Shown here piece after piece: positions 1 through 12,453 of a stretch of 64,000 bases of DNA. A model generated the notes under the pieces. The model was not told the DNA's origin. It was given only the letters and a program-made list of their open reading frames with translations, and ran no database searches. Source of the DNA: Epichloe hybrida (lineage: Eukaryota > Ascomycota > Sordariomycetes > Hypocreales > Clavicipitaceae); assembly GCA_019022495.1 (NCBI GenBank), contig JAFEKR010000003.1:3968001-4032000 (forward strand), given 5' to 3'. Position 1 is the first letter of the stretch. Each line of letters begins with the position of its first letter. A program made the position numbers and the translations under genes.

Positions 1-31
1 AGACGATACACTCGAGCCAGTGAGCGGCCAT
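1..31 (-). CDS. possible 5' end of a gene running off the left edge
   Basis: On the minus strand an ATG at 29-31 lies in a good fungal start context (CCACAATGGCC) and opens a frame, MAAHWLECIV, to the window edge. The same frame stays open upstream to about 149, where a CCTAG acceptor-like site occurs, so this could instead be an internal exon. Only ten codons lie inside the window after the ATG and no family can be named. This is a weak call. Confidence 0.2.
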   Translation of the reverse strand, partial: MAAHWLECIV

Positions 32-3000
32 TGTGGCACCTGCGTTGGTCTTGAGATTGTTTGCCCCGGTTTTGATTCGTAGCTGAGGGGAGCTCTGCTC
101 TTCACTGGTATCGACTGTGTTGCAGATTGGACCTGAATTGGCCGTAATCTAGGTTCTGTTCTGCTGGTTTTGCAATTATTGCTCGCTTCGAAGGGCCTTC
201 TCTGCCTAGCATGCCCTGAGCCTGCTCCCGGGCCCTCTTGACAGAACCTGGGGTGTGGTAGGGCCGGTCCATATCCTTTCCATTGTGTGTCTTACTCATT
301 GGACTTCAAACAGCGGATCGCGAAAATCGTAAACCGCAGTTTGTGTACACGAACAGAGCGGTTCTCGAATTGAGAAGGCCGACACAGCCTACAGGGCTTC
401 GATGATTTTTTCGCAAATTGGCGATGTATAATAGGTTTTATCGATTGCTGGTCGTCAGAATCACGTAGATGGCTGGAACACTACAGTTCTGCACTGCTGA
501 TGCGATAAATTTGCGACTTGAAGATGGCTATGTCGTTGAGTTGCATCAATGCGGTTTGGACCAATCGATGATGAGCGGTAGAAGCCAAAAGGTGAAGGAA
601 GTAAAAGGCAGTTTGTTCGTTCAAAATATTCCCATGTCGCATTGAGACAGTAGGCGAACAGAGCGAACGGAATATATCTCGTATATTGAAGATCAAGAAA
701 CGAAAAATGTCGTGAAAGAAAACGAAATAATGTGTTACGTGGTCGATAGCGCTGCCGTCGGCTTTTCAAATGAGAAATGAAATAGGATGGTAAAAAAAAA
801 AAAAGTGTAAAGAACGTAGAGACGGTCCTGCGAGCACGATTTTTCGATCTATTGAATCATAGTCAGTATCCTTTCTTCCATACTTGGGGCGACAACCTGG
901 CCATGAAGATATTCTGAAGCTAAATTCGGGACTGAAAACGAGAACAATGACTCTCTTCCTCACGAACTCAAAAACACAAGAGAGCGCGCGGACTGCCACA
1001 TGGGGAAACATGTGAAAAGCAAGGGGGGACATGGGTCACATACAGGAGACGTCTATGGTCTCAGATGCCTCCAAAGGTGACAGACAGCGGTTGCCGAGAA
1101 AGAATAGAAAAGGGAAAGCGTTGCCAGCAAGCTGGAAATGAACAATCAGGAGGTGTTGACAGCATTCAAGGTTTACTGCGAAGGAATGAGGGACCTAAGA
1201 ATAATGGTCGCGACCGATCGAGTCATTCATTCACTTGACAATTGGAAAGACCGCCGGGCGCTCGGAATCGTGCACGCAAGAAGACCTTCCTGTGTACTTC
1301 GACCCCTTGTCGCAGATGACCTTGTGAGGCACGTGTTTCAGATGTTGTGTTGGCAGCGACAGGTAAACTCTGATAACACAGCTAACAAGAAGAAAAGAAA
1401 TTAGTACCGAGCAGAGTTTTCTGGGCCTTGGAAGGCAGAATATCGGATGTTTTCTGGAGCAGAAGAAGAAAAAGACATTTTCAGTTGGGTTGAGTCGTTT
1501 GCAGATCGGGCGGTTTGGGTAGGAGAGTCCGGCTCAACAGTTGGAGTGACGAAACCAAGAAAAAAGTGCGTCTGAGACACACAAAAACACCACCACTTGA
1601 TGCCAGAGGTGGGTTCTCACTTACTGTGTTGAGAGAATTTCAGCCTGAGCCGAGTCTCGTAGGCAACGTTTGCCTGCAGCGGTGTCACAAAATGGGGTTG
1701 ACGGGATGGAAGAGAAGGTTGGAGTGTGGGAGGGTCAAACATCCACAGGATGCCGAAAAGAAGAAAAGTTGCGAATGAGGCAGTCGTAACGAGTCCGCCG
1801 CGCAAAGGAGGAAGTCGCGACGCAGTGTGTTCAACAAAGCGAGGGCGGGTCGAGAACGGAGGGGTGAGGACAGCAAAAGAAAAAAGAGCGGAAGAGGCTG
1901 CCGTGTAAGAAGCGCGATGGTCCCCGACCACGATGACTGACTGCTCTTTATTGACAGCCAGACAGATTATTAAAACCGACTCCGGCCACCTCTCCCAATC
2001 CCCGATGCGCGCAAGAGGTCCCTGCAATTCCAGGACGGGTCCTGTCTGCGAGGCAGCTGCGAGGCAGCGGTGCCACGATGCCCCAAACGGCGCAGGGGTG
2101 GAACGAGCAATCAACGGCGAACGCCTCACTTCCGGTTGGGATGGCGATGAATCTGGCTTGCAGCGAATCTCCAAGGCCCCCCCCCTCAAAGGCCCGCCGG
2201 TCCGCCAGTCCGCCGGCATGCCATCCACGCAATCCACGCCATCCACGCCATCTCTGTCTCTTTCTGTCCTGGTTCACGACCAAACAAATTATGGGTTCCA
2301 GAACCGACTCCCACGCTGATGCGATTCACAACCCTGCAACGGCGACAGCCAACGGCGACGGGCAACGGCGACAAGGCGAGTCTCCACCGCCAAGGCACAT
2401 GTTGGTGGGCTGACAACCTCGAAACCTACTTGTACTCCGTACATACATGTACAATGCAAGGCCAAGGCCCGAGTACATGACGCTCGGACGGGCGGGTCCT
2501 GAGGTGACTGACACGCCTGAGAGACGCTCGGGCGTCTGGTGTTGCTGGTGTTGTCGAGTCGGACAACAAGCCCAGATGGGTTTATCACGGAGCAAGGCTT
2601 TGCGCATTGTTTCGTCCTTGTATGGCTATCATTTCACGTACTGCACAACACTGGCACCCGGCCACATGGACGTTGAACTGAATGCTGAATATCTACCTGT
2701 CACCATGAGAAAGCAGACAGCAAGAATATGATTCTTGCTTTGTTGCCTCCGTTGGGAAGAGCAGGGGGACGTGTCAATGACCAATCATTTCGCACAGGTA
2801 GGGCCCCCCCCCCTCAAGCTGCAACACAGATCCTGTCAACTGGAAACACTAGCGTCCTGTTCCTGCGTCTGATTGTATCATTGTATCCACCGGACACATT
2901 TTAGAGCAGGAAGCAGGAAGCAGGAAGCAGGAACTATCCACGCGCCACACGCCACTCGCCATCGCACGCTCGCCTTGACCCAGCACCCCAACAAGTTGGC

Positions 3001-4663
3001 ACTTTGACACCCCCTCGAACCCTCGAACAGAACATCGCGTACGATGCTGCGAGTCCGAGTACGAACTCTTTACTTTTCTTCTTTTGCCTTGCGTGCGGAA
3101 ATATTTCCTGGTCTCCGATCCCCATTCTTGTTGCCAAGTACTACAGACTACGGATCCGTACATGCACGGCAGATGCAGCGAGTAATACCTGTACTCCGTA
3201 CGACTGAATAATATTCGTATCGACTTATTCCACGTTGTCATATGAATACATGATGGCCTAATGGCTGGGATATTTACCCAGAGTACGGATTACTTTGTGC
3301 GATGATGGGTATTAATAGTCGACATCTGGACTTGGCGGGGGAGGAATATCGCGAGACGATGCTCGTTTCATCAACCAAAAAGGGCAACTGCTCCATCAGT
3401 CGCGAAGTAGTCCGTAGGCTGCGAATACATAGCTTGAAATATTAGCACCAGCATGGAGAAGCGTCGCGGTTGGTCAATGGTAATATCCCGGGAAAGGTAA
3501 CCAACCTCACATGCGTCTTTTTTTTGTCTGTCCTCTGTCCTCTTCTCTCTCCCAGCCTCTCGCTCGCCCGGTCATTATATCTCTGCACCCTTGGCCGACC
3601 GACCGATTTCGGTATCGTTGGAAATACTCTGTACTCTCTGATTCTCAAGAGGCCTTTAATCTTACTTCACTCGGGTGAAGCCCCTCCGAACCTGGACACT
3701 GAATCAAGTTCAAACTTGTAGTCAAGATTAAAGGGAGCTCGACGACGACGACCTTGTGCGTACCCTTGCAGACCCCGTGGTTCATGACCAATTTTGTTTC
3801 CTTGGCTTGGTTGGGTCTGTCATGTATCCACCGTCTGTGTTGTACCTCGCGGGAAAAGGTAGGAATTAATCCGTACGGATTCAGCATTATCGCATTGATT
3901 GTTATAGCAAGGTGAAGACAAACAAAGTCATAAGCCAGGCCAAGTGTAGGATTGCTGTGAGCGTCCCACAGCATAAAAGGATTCATGCCCATGACCATTG
4001 AACGCCGTGACGGCGTGCCGCGAGTAGGATTACCTAGTGCTTATCGCATACGGATCAATGCCCGCCATAACAAACTCTCATCTTACATGTAGGCATCACT
4101 CTCTTCGTGATACCCTTGCGGCCTTGCCTCTTGGCGGCTGATTACGAGACCTTGGCACTTGGGGCAAAGAGGATCTTTGCCCTCGTTAATATGGCCTCCT
4201 TTTGCCACGTGTGGATAGCCTATTACCTAGATGGCTGAACTCATCATCATCACTTTCCACATCGTCTCACAACACTTGCGTCTACGCCCACAATGAGGCC
4301 GGAAAGTGAAAATTAAATTGCACTCAATGGTGCCGCATCCGATTACGAACGGGACTGACTATAGAACAGATCTGTCCATGTCCATCCACCTCCAGACCCC
4401 TTCCAGGCATGCGAAAACCAGTTCAGAATATCATGTTTACGGAATTACTCCGTAGAATAGGGGTGGACATGGGCATGATGTCGTTCGATTCGGGTTCCGC
4501 GACTCCCATGTCCGTCAGGCCATTCTTCGTAACGGAGAGAGCGTGGGGGTGAGGATGAGGGAATTTGGCGTCTTCCTGCAAGCTGCCAGGGCCCAGGGGA
4601 GAGATTGGCCAGCGAGAGCAAATGATTCCACGGAGCATGTATTAATACAGTGGGTGTAGTTGG

Positions 4664-4684
4664 TTTTTTTTTTTTTTTTTTTTT
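4664..4684. repeat. poly-T tract
   Basis: A run of 21 T lies in intergenic DNA, directly before a GC-richer stretch. It is a simple homopolymer with no visible flanking target duplication. Confidence 0.8.
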
Positions 4685-5303
4685 CCTTGCCCCGGACGGG
4701 ATGCCGACCTGGTGAACCTGTTTCTCCAAGATTTAGCAAAATCTGTTTATTAATATCGTACAGAGCAGGTGCAGGTCGTGCAAGTCGTGTAATTAATGTG
4801 TTTCGCTTTGCATTCATGCATTTTGGAAAGTTCCTGACGCCGCCCTCTCGAACCAGGTCAACCTGGAGCAACTTGCCGGGCCCCAAACACCCTTGCTTTG
4901 CACTGTTGCGTTGCGTTGCTGGCAATATTTCCTTGACAGCTTAGCGATGGAGTAGAGGATTCTACCGATTTACACATGTAGCGACTTGGCGGAAGCCGTG
5001 CTACAGTGGCATTGAGCAGCCTGGGTAATGTCGGCAACGCCCTCGTCAGAGTCAATTCGCACCTGAACTCGACGATGGAAATAAAGACTTTGTGTCGGAG
5101 GACCAGGCCGTTTGTCGTATCCCAGGATGGCACGAGAGGTGCAGGGTAGGACTGTTGGCCAAGATGTCACTAGACATGCGCTTTAGACTTGGGAGTACGG
5201 AATCCCGTCACCACAAGGACAGATCCGAGAAGCGTCTGCTTGCAGGCTGGCAGCGAGGCAGACTGCTCCCAGGGAGAGTTTCATGACGAGGTTTGGTACG
5301 CGG

Positions 5304-5377
5304 GTATATATATATAGAGACTCATGAACGGACTACTCCGTGCTGTCGTGTGGTGTATATATATACATATATATATC
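5304..5377. repeat. two TA microsatellite tracts
   Basis: Two short alternating TA tracts (5304-5317 and 5354-5377) lie about 40 bp apart in the intergenic region beyond the 3' end of the rhamnose mutarotase gene. Confidence 0.75.
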
Positions 5378-5810
5378 GAGTGACTGTGGTTCTGGAAGCA
5401 CGCTCATGGCTCCGGGCTCTTTATATCCCTGGCGTGGCCACAAACACAACACCTTCTCTCACCCCGTCCCAAAGGCTTAATCCGGGAATGCGCAACCCCG
5501 TGGGGGGATCTACATCTACCAGGCCAGTTAGATCTGAAGCACTCTACATACATGCGCATACTACTACGCATGCGGGACAGGCCGAAGCACGAGCAATCTG
5601 TGGTGGAGGTGCTGTTCGGCTTCACCAGAGATGCCAGATGGTGGCTTGGCCCGGGTGGTCGGTGGTCAGACGCTCGATTCCAATTCCCAACTTTCCGTCC
5701 CTGACGATAAGTCTATGGAACCCCCCAAGTCTGGCCATTCCATCTCGTCACGGACCAGCCAATCAATCCATAGTACCACGAGGCTCTCGTCGTACTTGCC
5801 CATCCGCTGT

Positions 5811-6398
5811 TCAAGCCTGGTGAAAGACCTCCTCCAACGGCTTCCACCAACTCGGCGTCCCGGCCTCGGAGCTCACGGCCCCAGGAACCAGACTCTCCTG
5901 ATAACTGTCCGTCATTTTCCACCACTCCCTGACCCTGGGGTTCTCGGCCATGCGTTCCATATCGCCGACGTAGTCGTAGCCAACGTACTTGTAGGACCCA
6001 AAGAGAAGGCCCGTGCCGCCGTCATAATATATGCTGTCTGTGTGAACCACCATCAAGTTTAGTCCGGGATCATCCGCTCCACCCCTTCGGATAAAGCATC
6101 AAAAACAGAAAAAAAAAAAAAAAAGTGCCATATCCGTCTCGTTGCACACGGGGAAGAAAACGAACCATCACTCACAATCTACAATTCCACAATCCTTGAT
6201 CTGCCTAGCGACCTCGGGCCAAATATTGGCGTGGCACGCCTTGTACTCGTCCACACACCCCCTCTTGAGTCTGACGACGTGCGCGAACCGCCGGCCCGGA
6301 TTCCTCGTTTTGCCCGTCGACGTCGACGCGGCAGCCGAGTCTGTGCCGGGCGGCGACTGCCGGACCTGCCGTTGGGTTGGAGATGACGCCTTCCACAT
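5811..6398 (-). CDS. L-rhamnose mutarotase, two exons
   Basis: Exons are 6176-6398 and 5811-6037, giving 149 residues. The intron starts GTGAGT, ends CACAG, and restores the junction GIVDYSIYYDG. The ATG at 6398 is the first in frame. The protein matches the L-rhamnose mutarotase (DUF718) fold along its length: RFAHVVRLKRG, then EYKACHANIWPEV with the family's catalytic His, the central DYSIYYDGGTGLLFGSYKYVG strand pair, and the tail with WWKMTDSYQ and WWKPLEEVF. The enzyme interconverts alpha- and beta-L-rhamnose in the cytosol ahead of rhamnose catabolism. About 50 N-terminal residues before the domain are low-complexity. No rhamnose dehydrogenase, aldolase or permease is next to it, so it looks unlinked from the rest of the pathway. 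Confidence 0.85.
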
Positions 6399-7490
6399 GT
6401 CTTACCGAACGCGACCCGAAATAAAAAAAACACGATGCGGGTTGAGCACGAGTGCGTTACGGACCAGGGGGCGAGGAAATGGGGAGAATGGAAACTCTGG
6501 AACGAACGGGGAACGGGGAACGGGGAACGGGGAACGGGTGGACGGGGAAGATGGTCTGATTCAATTCTCTTCTCGTTCAATCACGACGCCCCCACTCACG
6601 TTGGCATGCAGGCGCTTTTTACATAATGTTGACAAACTCACTGATCCCGGTGTGCGCGTCCCTGGTGCTTGACCAACAAGGCCGCAACCGAGATTCACGA
6701 AACGGTCAGCCATCATGGACGGTTTGCAGAGGCACGAGGGCAAATAATAAAACGCCAACAAATGCCCGTCATTAGGTAAAGAGGTAAAGGATGGCCTCGC
6801 ATGTACGGACTGCACCACATTTTGGCCGACGTTTTCTTTCCTGATCGTGTTTCCTTCCCAGCCAGCATTCATCATTAATTTAAGCAGCGGGCAGTCCGGA
6901 CAGTTCTCCGCGCCGTGGCATCTTGACAATGTGCATTCCTCCAATCTACATCCGAGGAGCCAAGAAGTCTCCTTCATAGCTTGTGAGGTCAAGTCCAAGT
7001 GCTTGTCGACAAGGAAGGCAGGGAGGAGCTTTGGTCTGCACGCACGGCGAGCTTCGATAATGCATGCCCGTCGTGAGTGAAGTGGAAATGGATGAGAAAA
7101 GGAGCGTCTGATTGGGTATATATGCGATAAGCCAGAAGTAAACCATGACACGCTGCCATCTTGCGAGACAGAAAACGCCAAAAGAAGAAAAGACAGAAAA
7201 TTGTATGGCTAACAAAGGACTGGACGCGACAACTTGTCTGCCGCTCGAAGCTCGAAGCCACCACTCCCAAATGCCCTTGACAGAAACCCCGTCGTGGCTT
7301 GAAAACAAAAAAACGCCAAAGTCGTATCCCTCCAATGCAGTGCATCGTTTTGCATTCGTCCGTTGAGACCACTTCTCTCTTCATCCATCCCCGCCATACT
7401 CTTGAGTTCCCGTCTAGACTTGAGCGTCTCCAGACATGTCCACGCAGCCTGAGTCGAGTTGGACATCTGCCGCTCCTGCCATTTCTCATT
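6399..7490. other. intergenic region with a 7-bp tandem repeat
   Basis: This holds the upstream region of the rhamnose mutarotase gene and the 3' flank of the next minus-strand gene. A (GGGGAAC)n tract at 6506-6538 sits about 110 bp upstream of the mutarotase ATG. Open frames here show no family resemblance. Confidence 0.55.
6506..6538. repeat. (ACGGGGA)n minisatellite
   Basis: About four and a half tandem copies of a 7-bp unit lie just upstream of the rhamnose mutarotase start codon, probably in its promoter or 5' UTR. Confidence 0.8.
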
Positions 7491-8602
7491 TCAGCGCTTG
7501 GAGTCTTCGTTTTGAGTTGGAAGCTCAGCCTCTTCCATCAATCGAGCCTTGTCGGACGCGGAAGCTTCTTCACGCACGCCTAGAGCGGCCAGACGCCTGG
7601 CGCGCCTGCCTCGTACCAAGGCCGCGAATCGGAAAAAGAGGTTGCGTACGCCCATGACGAGCCTGGTGAAGTTAGCATTAGTTTTAGTTTAGAGCGTAGT
7701 ACAGTAAGAATTGGCTCCACACAGCGCGGGAGAGACACATACAGAGCAACGCCAGCACCAGCAGTGATGCCCATGAGAAAAGGCAAAAGGATCTGCGCGG
7801 CAATGTCGGCGAGCAGTCGGTCCAGTTCCCGATCCACTCTGAGAAGACGGTGCGGATGAGAAGGAGGCTGCTGATTTCCATCATCCACAGCCTGGTCTTG
7901 TGACTGAGGGCGGTTCCATGTGCCCCCATGCCCATGCGGCAGAGCCTTATCCTTGTCCTGGCCGTGATACGGGCGACCATGACAGTTCTTGTGAGGTCTC
8001 CATCCCTTGAAAGCCTTGAATGCATCAGCCATCACCTCCTTTGCATGGCACGCCATGGAATTGCACCCGGAGACCTTTGACGGCGCCGTGTCCACATCGG
8101 CGATGATGATCTCCTTGGAAGGCGCCTTGAACAGCTTCACATTGACAGCGGGGACGCGATCCACAAACCGGTCGCCCACTTCAATCACTCTGAGTTCGAC
8201 ATCCAACAGCTGCAGACTCGACCCCTTTCCCATGACTTCGGGAACAACAGCCAAGCTGTACCCCAACTTCTGTCGACTCGTCTCGCCGTCGGCGGTGGCC
8301 ACCGGCGCTGCCAAGTCGCCGTGCCACGGATCGGCGTGCGGGTACAGCTCGAACCCATTGAGCAGCAATCTCGTGTCGTCGACAATGCTGAAATTCAAGT
8401 GCAAGGTGGTGTCTGCACCCTCGCATTGCTTGCACGGGACGATGATGGCGTGCGAATCAGCTTGTATTGGCTGCGAGGAAGCTTCGTCCAAGAAGGGATG
8501 TGCTTTGAGCAGGGACTCGTCTGGCTCGGATAGCTCGGGAATGACGACAAAGGCGGCGGCCGTGGCCGTGGCCGCTAAAGCAGAAGCAAGCGTCAGCTGC
8601 AT
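7491..8602 (-). CDS. secreted protein with C-terminal membrane segment (DUF7728-like)
   Basis: Exons are 7743-8602 and 7491-7662, giving 343 residues. The intron has donor GTATGT, branch GCTAAC and acceptor CCAG. Reading straight through the intron would give a different, shorter tail that lacks the basic helix. Residues 1-17 form a signal peptide. A Cys pair (CKQC) and a second Cys-rich stretch (GCNSMAC) lie in the extracellular part, followed by a His/Lys-rich linker. A hydrophobic segment near residues 265-290 (LLPFLMGITAGAGVALLVMG) then leads into a basic, Arg-rich cytoplasmic tail. This layout resembles fungal DUF7728 proteins, whose function is not known. It is probably a type I membrane protein of the secretory pathway or cell surface. 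The family name is from memory; the topology is read from the sequence. Confidence 0.78.
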
Positions 8603-9626
8603 TTCTATGGTGGAGATTTGGGTTTGGGTGGTTTTCTTTATTTGGGGTCGCTTTCGGGTTTCTCGCCAATGTAGAAGAAAAAGAATTGGAATGAGGAAAC
8701 CTCACATGAAAGATGAGATAGGGAGGAAAGTGAGAGGGAGGGAGGAGAAACGAAGCGGAGAGTGGCGTTTTGATGATTCAAACTTGTTCAAAGTCAGTGA
8801 AGTCCAACGGACTCGTAGCTGTGGCCGCGACCGCGTCAGCACCATCAATTCCGACACTGACGGCAGTGCGAATACTGTGCAGTGGCTACTTGTGCACACT
8901 GTGCGCAGTGGTGCCACCAGAGAGTCGAGCGTACTGATTACGCCCCTAAGCCCCCCCCCCCCCCCCCCCCCCTTTGCAAGTGCCCTGCGCTATGTACATA
9001 AACGCCGCGGACTTTGATCGGCCCTCCGGCGTCTACGGAATTTGGCATTGGGCACAGGCCATTTCGGGCCCACATTGCCCCACGACTCTTTGTCCTGAGT
9101 CGGCATTTTCACAAGCCCAAGTTTCCCAATATCCAGTATCGCGTCGTCCTCCATCCCCACACTGTGTGCCTGCACCCAAACGTCATCCATTGCTTCTCTT
9201 TTTTTGAGAGGCGCCTGAAACAATACGAAAAAGTTAGGGGGTGAATGACGCCACTCTCGATTACCTGATCCGTTTTTACCCCAGCAGGCTGCTGTCTTGT
9301 CCCGATGCCGCGATGCGATATCGCGAGGCTCCTTTGACTGCGATATGCATGACCTTATTCTTGATTTCACTTCTACCAATAGAGTATATATAGTATGCAC
9401 GCAAACCTTTCAATTGTCCTACAAATATATGAATGACCATTCTGAGATAATGCCCTACAGGCCACATGACTTAACCACAACAACCAACTATAAAAATAAA
9501 GCATCCATAAGTGTAGATGTTACTCCCCCGATGTGTTGCCTTGCAGATAGCTACCTGCTTGAAACTGCACCTGTCGTCCAAGTCATCGCCAGTTTCGACA
9601 CAGAGACAATCGCTATTTGCTTTTCC
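8603..9626. other. intergenic region with long poly-C run
   Basis: This contains the upstream region of the minus-strand gene ending its reading at 8602 and the 3' flank of the mucin-like gene. The notable element is a 22-base poly-C run at 8951-8972. No credible gene was found. Confidence 0.6.
8951..8972. repeat. poly-C/poly-G tract of 22
   Basis: An uninterrupted run of 22 C. Homopolymers of this base and length are slippage-prone and rarer than poly-A/T in such genomes. It lies about 350 bp upstream of the DUF7728-like start. Confidence 0.9.
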
Positions 9627-12453
9627 TTAGAGTCGTACGAATCGCGTCTTATTTCTGATCTTGTTCGTCCATCTTTTCCAAAGACTTCCCCTCGGTAAGC
9701 CTGCGCCAAGCGCAGCAACACTTTGGTGTCGATGAATAGGCGAATCACCACCCCATGGGAAATTGGGATTATTGGGTAGCTCTGGTGGTGTCTGGGGCCT
9801 CTTTGTAGGAGTAGGTGCGGGATCATTAGAAGCTTGTGGCTGCGAAGTGCCCATTTCAGTCGAGATCAAGGTCTTCAATGTGGTGAGTACAGCGTGCGAA
9901 TCTGCGCAGGTCAGTCGGGTTCTTTCCCATGATGCGAGGCTCTAGATTTGCGCAACCTACTCGTTGTTGTGCCCGGTTGCGTTTTCAACCCTGATGAGCG
10001 CTTGATCGTTTTATGTGCACACCTTGTTGAATGCGTCGACGTGGTCAATGGTGCACTACTCGCAGCCACAGTAGACGTCACAGAATCCGAGTGATCTGTT
10101 CTCGTGATTTCTGAACGAGTCTGCGTGCTCACAGGCTGCGACGACCAAGTTTGATCGGGATCATGCGTCTTATTGGTTGACGTTATCGTAGTTGGCCATA
10201 ACGTTGTCTCGCGAGTCGTGTCTGGTGCAGAACCTGTTGCTGTTTTCCCTCCGGAGGTAGTGTTCAAATTTGTCGTAACACTAGACACGACATCACTGGT
10301 TGGCCGTGTGGTGACGGGTGTTTGGGTCATCGTAGATTCATTAAAGGTCCTACTTGTCGCTGGAATCGTTGAGCCTGGATCCTCACTCATGGTAGAATTG
10401 ACCCATCTCGAAGTGATCAGGCTGGTGGTTTGCTGCGCGCTGGTCTCGCTCCAGAAGGTCGATGTAGATGGCACGTAAGAGGTATTAGTCACGATTCTTG
10501 AGCTAGGTGAACTGGAGGACGTATCAGCGCTCGGTGCGGAGGATATACTTGAGGACCGACTTGGTTGCAATGAAAACGTCGAGTTTGGCCATTGTCGCAT
10601 AGTAGATGTCAACGTCCTGACCGACGTCTGGACAGTTGATGAATTAAGCATCGTTGTAACGCCGGGGTCTAAGGTCTTGGACGACAGAGAATGGCCTGAT
10701 GATATGTTAGGACGTACGGAAGAGAGACTCGACTTGAATGTCGTTGGCCAATGGTAAGTAGAATTAGGTGCGGTTGATGTCGTTAGGACCCCTGACGTGA
10801 AACCTGTCGATGGTAGAACTGAACTGGATTGGTAAGTGAACCGGGTTCTCTGCGTCGAGGTCGACTTGTGAGAAAGATCGGTGCTCCGAACACTACTGTC
10901 TGATGAATTCTGCTGGGTAGATTGCGGCAGACTCGAGCTCCGGATATTACTGGTAATGGTTGTCAATGGAGTCGTAGAGGGAGTCCACGGAGTATGGAAG
11001 GTCGTGTTTCCTGCTAGAGATTTGGAGGAGGAACCTGTTCCGGGGAGAATCACTGTGGTCGTTGAGTTCTGGTATGGAGGAAAAGAAGGACTCGCACCGG
11101 TCCTGCTGGTCCATCTTGAGCTTTGAGTGGGTGCGCTCACAGTTGGTCTTGAAATGGTCAAGGAAATATCGGTGCCCAAAATTGACGATCTTGTCCATGT
11201 GGATCCAGAGGAAAGGGTTGGGAGTGGCGGACTGAGAGAGCTTTGTGAAGCGGTACTCCGATTGATGCCAGAAGAAAGAGAGATTGTATGGGTTTTTTTA
11301 GTTGCGGGCACCGATGTTGATTCATTTGAAGCAGGATACCGGGTTGTCGGTGGAATCGAAGTCGGGAAGGAAAACGTCGAGGTGTAGCTTGTCAAGATCT
11401 GTGTGGGGCCGGGAAACGAACCATCCTGAGTACTGACCGATGTATCATTGGTCCATTGAGAAGAAAAATATGTTCTCGTCCTCGGGTTGCCATCAGTAAT
11501 TGTTTGAGATTGAACATATGATGTTGCAGAGCTCATAGTTTGTGAACTGTTGCCCCACGTATTTGTCTGGCTATACCTAGTGGGGGGCCCTCCAGTAGTT
11601 ACTGTGTCAGAACTCGTAGTTGTTCTGATTCCAGAGGATAAATGAACTGTGCTTGCAATCGGCGAGGTCGGGGCTGAGGACGTCGTATTGGATACCGGAT
11701 GCCACGTCACCGTAGATTGACTCGGTAATGGCTTCGAACTGGTTGCTGAAACTTTTCTGGTGACCGTCATGGTCTGTGTCAACGTTTTGTTAACATGGGT
11801 TGTCGAGGAGGCAATGACGCTGCTTTTTGTTGACGGATATCCTGTGGAAACTAGGGGACTTGATGAGAACCCGATACTGCTTGCAGACTTTGAGAACGCC
11901 GATGTGTTGGCAGTTGAGTAAGTCGTGCCCACAGAGGTCGTCCGAGATGATGTTCCTGTGATACCTAAAACCGAGCTATCAATCCAACTTTTGGATGATG
12001 ACGATTTTGAATCGTCTCTACTCTGAGACGTATGCGAAGAAGTCAAAGTGTGACTGTCGGTGGTTGAAATGATTGTGTTGGAAGAATACGGAGATTGATC
12101 AATCGTCGTCACAATGGCTGTATTGGTGACTGTGCTTGAAAGAGATTCCGACGCTGAGAAGTTGTCAGTAGCAAAAAGGGGAAGCATCTCCTGTTGGCTG
12201 ACTTACAACTTGCAATAACTGAAAGAGTGGCCGAAGTTGAGGTGCCGTACTGATAAGGTGGCGGATAATCGTAGCCATAGGTAGGCGCCTCATAATCTGG
12301 AGGCGGTTCACGAGGAACAACATGGGAAAGCTGCCGAACTGTGCCAAAACCGACATCGTCGTTCCCAGCGTCGTGAGATGCCTTGATACAGGATAACAGA
12401 CACCCCAAGATGATTGTTGGTATAAAACCAACTAACAGGCTGCGCAGCATCAT
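9627..12453 (-). CDS. large secreted Ser/Thr-rich mucin-like protein
   Basis: Exons are 12207-12453, 9961-12153 and 9627-9901, giving 904 residues. Intron 1 is GTAAGT...CTCAG; intron 2 is GTAGGT...CTGAC...GCAG. Residues 1-25 form a signal peptide (LLVGFIPTIILGCLLSCIKA). A short acidic and Tyr/Pro-rich stretch follows (YGYDYPPPYQYG). About 700 residues are then dominated by Ser and Thr with scattered Asn, Pro and Trp, consistent with dense O-glycosylation. The C-terminal 90 residues are Pro-rich and basic, with no hydrophobic GPI-type tail and no membrane segment. No catalytic domain is visible. It is probably a cell-wall or extracellular mucin-like protein, possibly involved in adhesion; that role is inferred from composition alone. 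The last intron is the least certain part. Without it the protein would end at 9911. Confidence 0.72.

Larger units (their letters stand above)
150..5810. other. gene-poor intergenic region
   Basis: No convincing coding sequence was found here. Open frames in this stretch are short, many lack an ATG, and none resembles a known family. It holds GCAGGAA tandem copies (2906-2932), a poly-T run (4664-4684), two TA-repeat tracts (5304-5317 and 5354-5377), and several copies of the intergenic motifs TACTCCGTA (2433, 3192, 4446) and TACATGTA (2444, 4084). Confidence 0.6.

Noticed and set aside
1617..2246. 209-codon minus-strand frame
   Set aside because: The sequence is Pro/Arg/Ser-rich with frames open on both strands, which suggests composition rather than coding.
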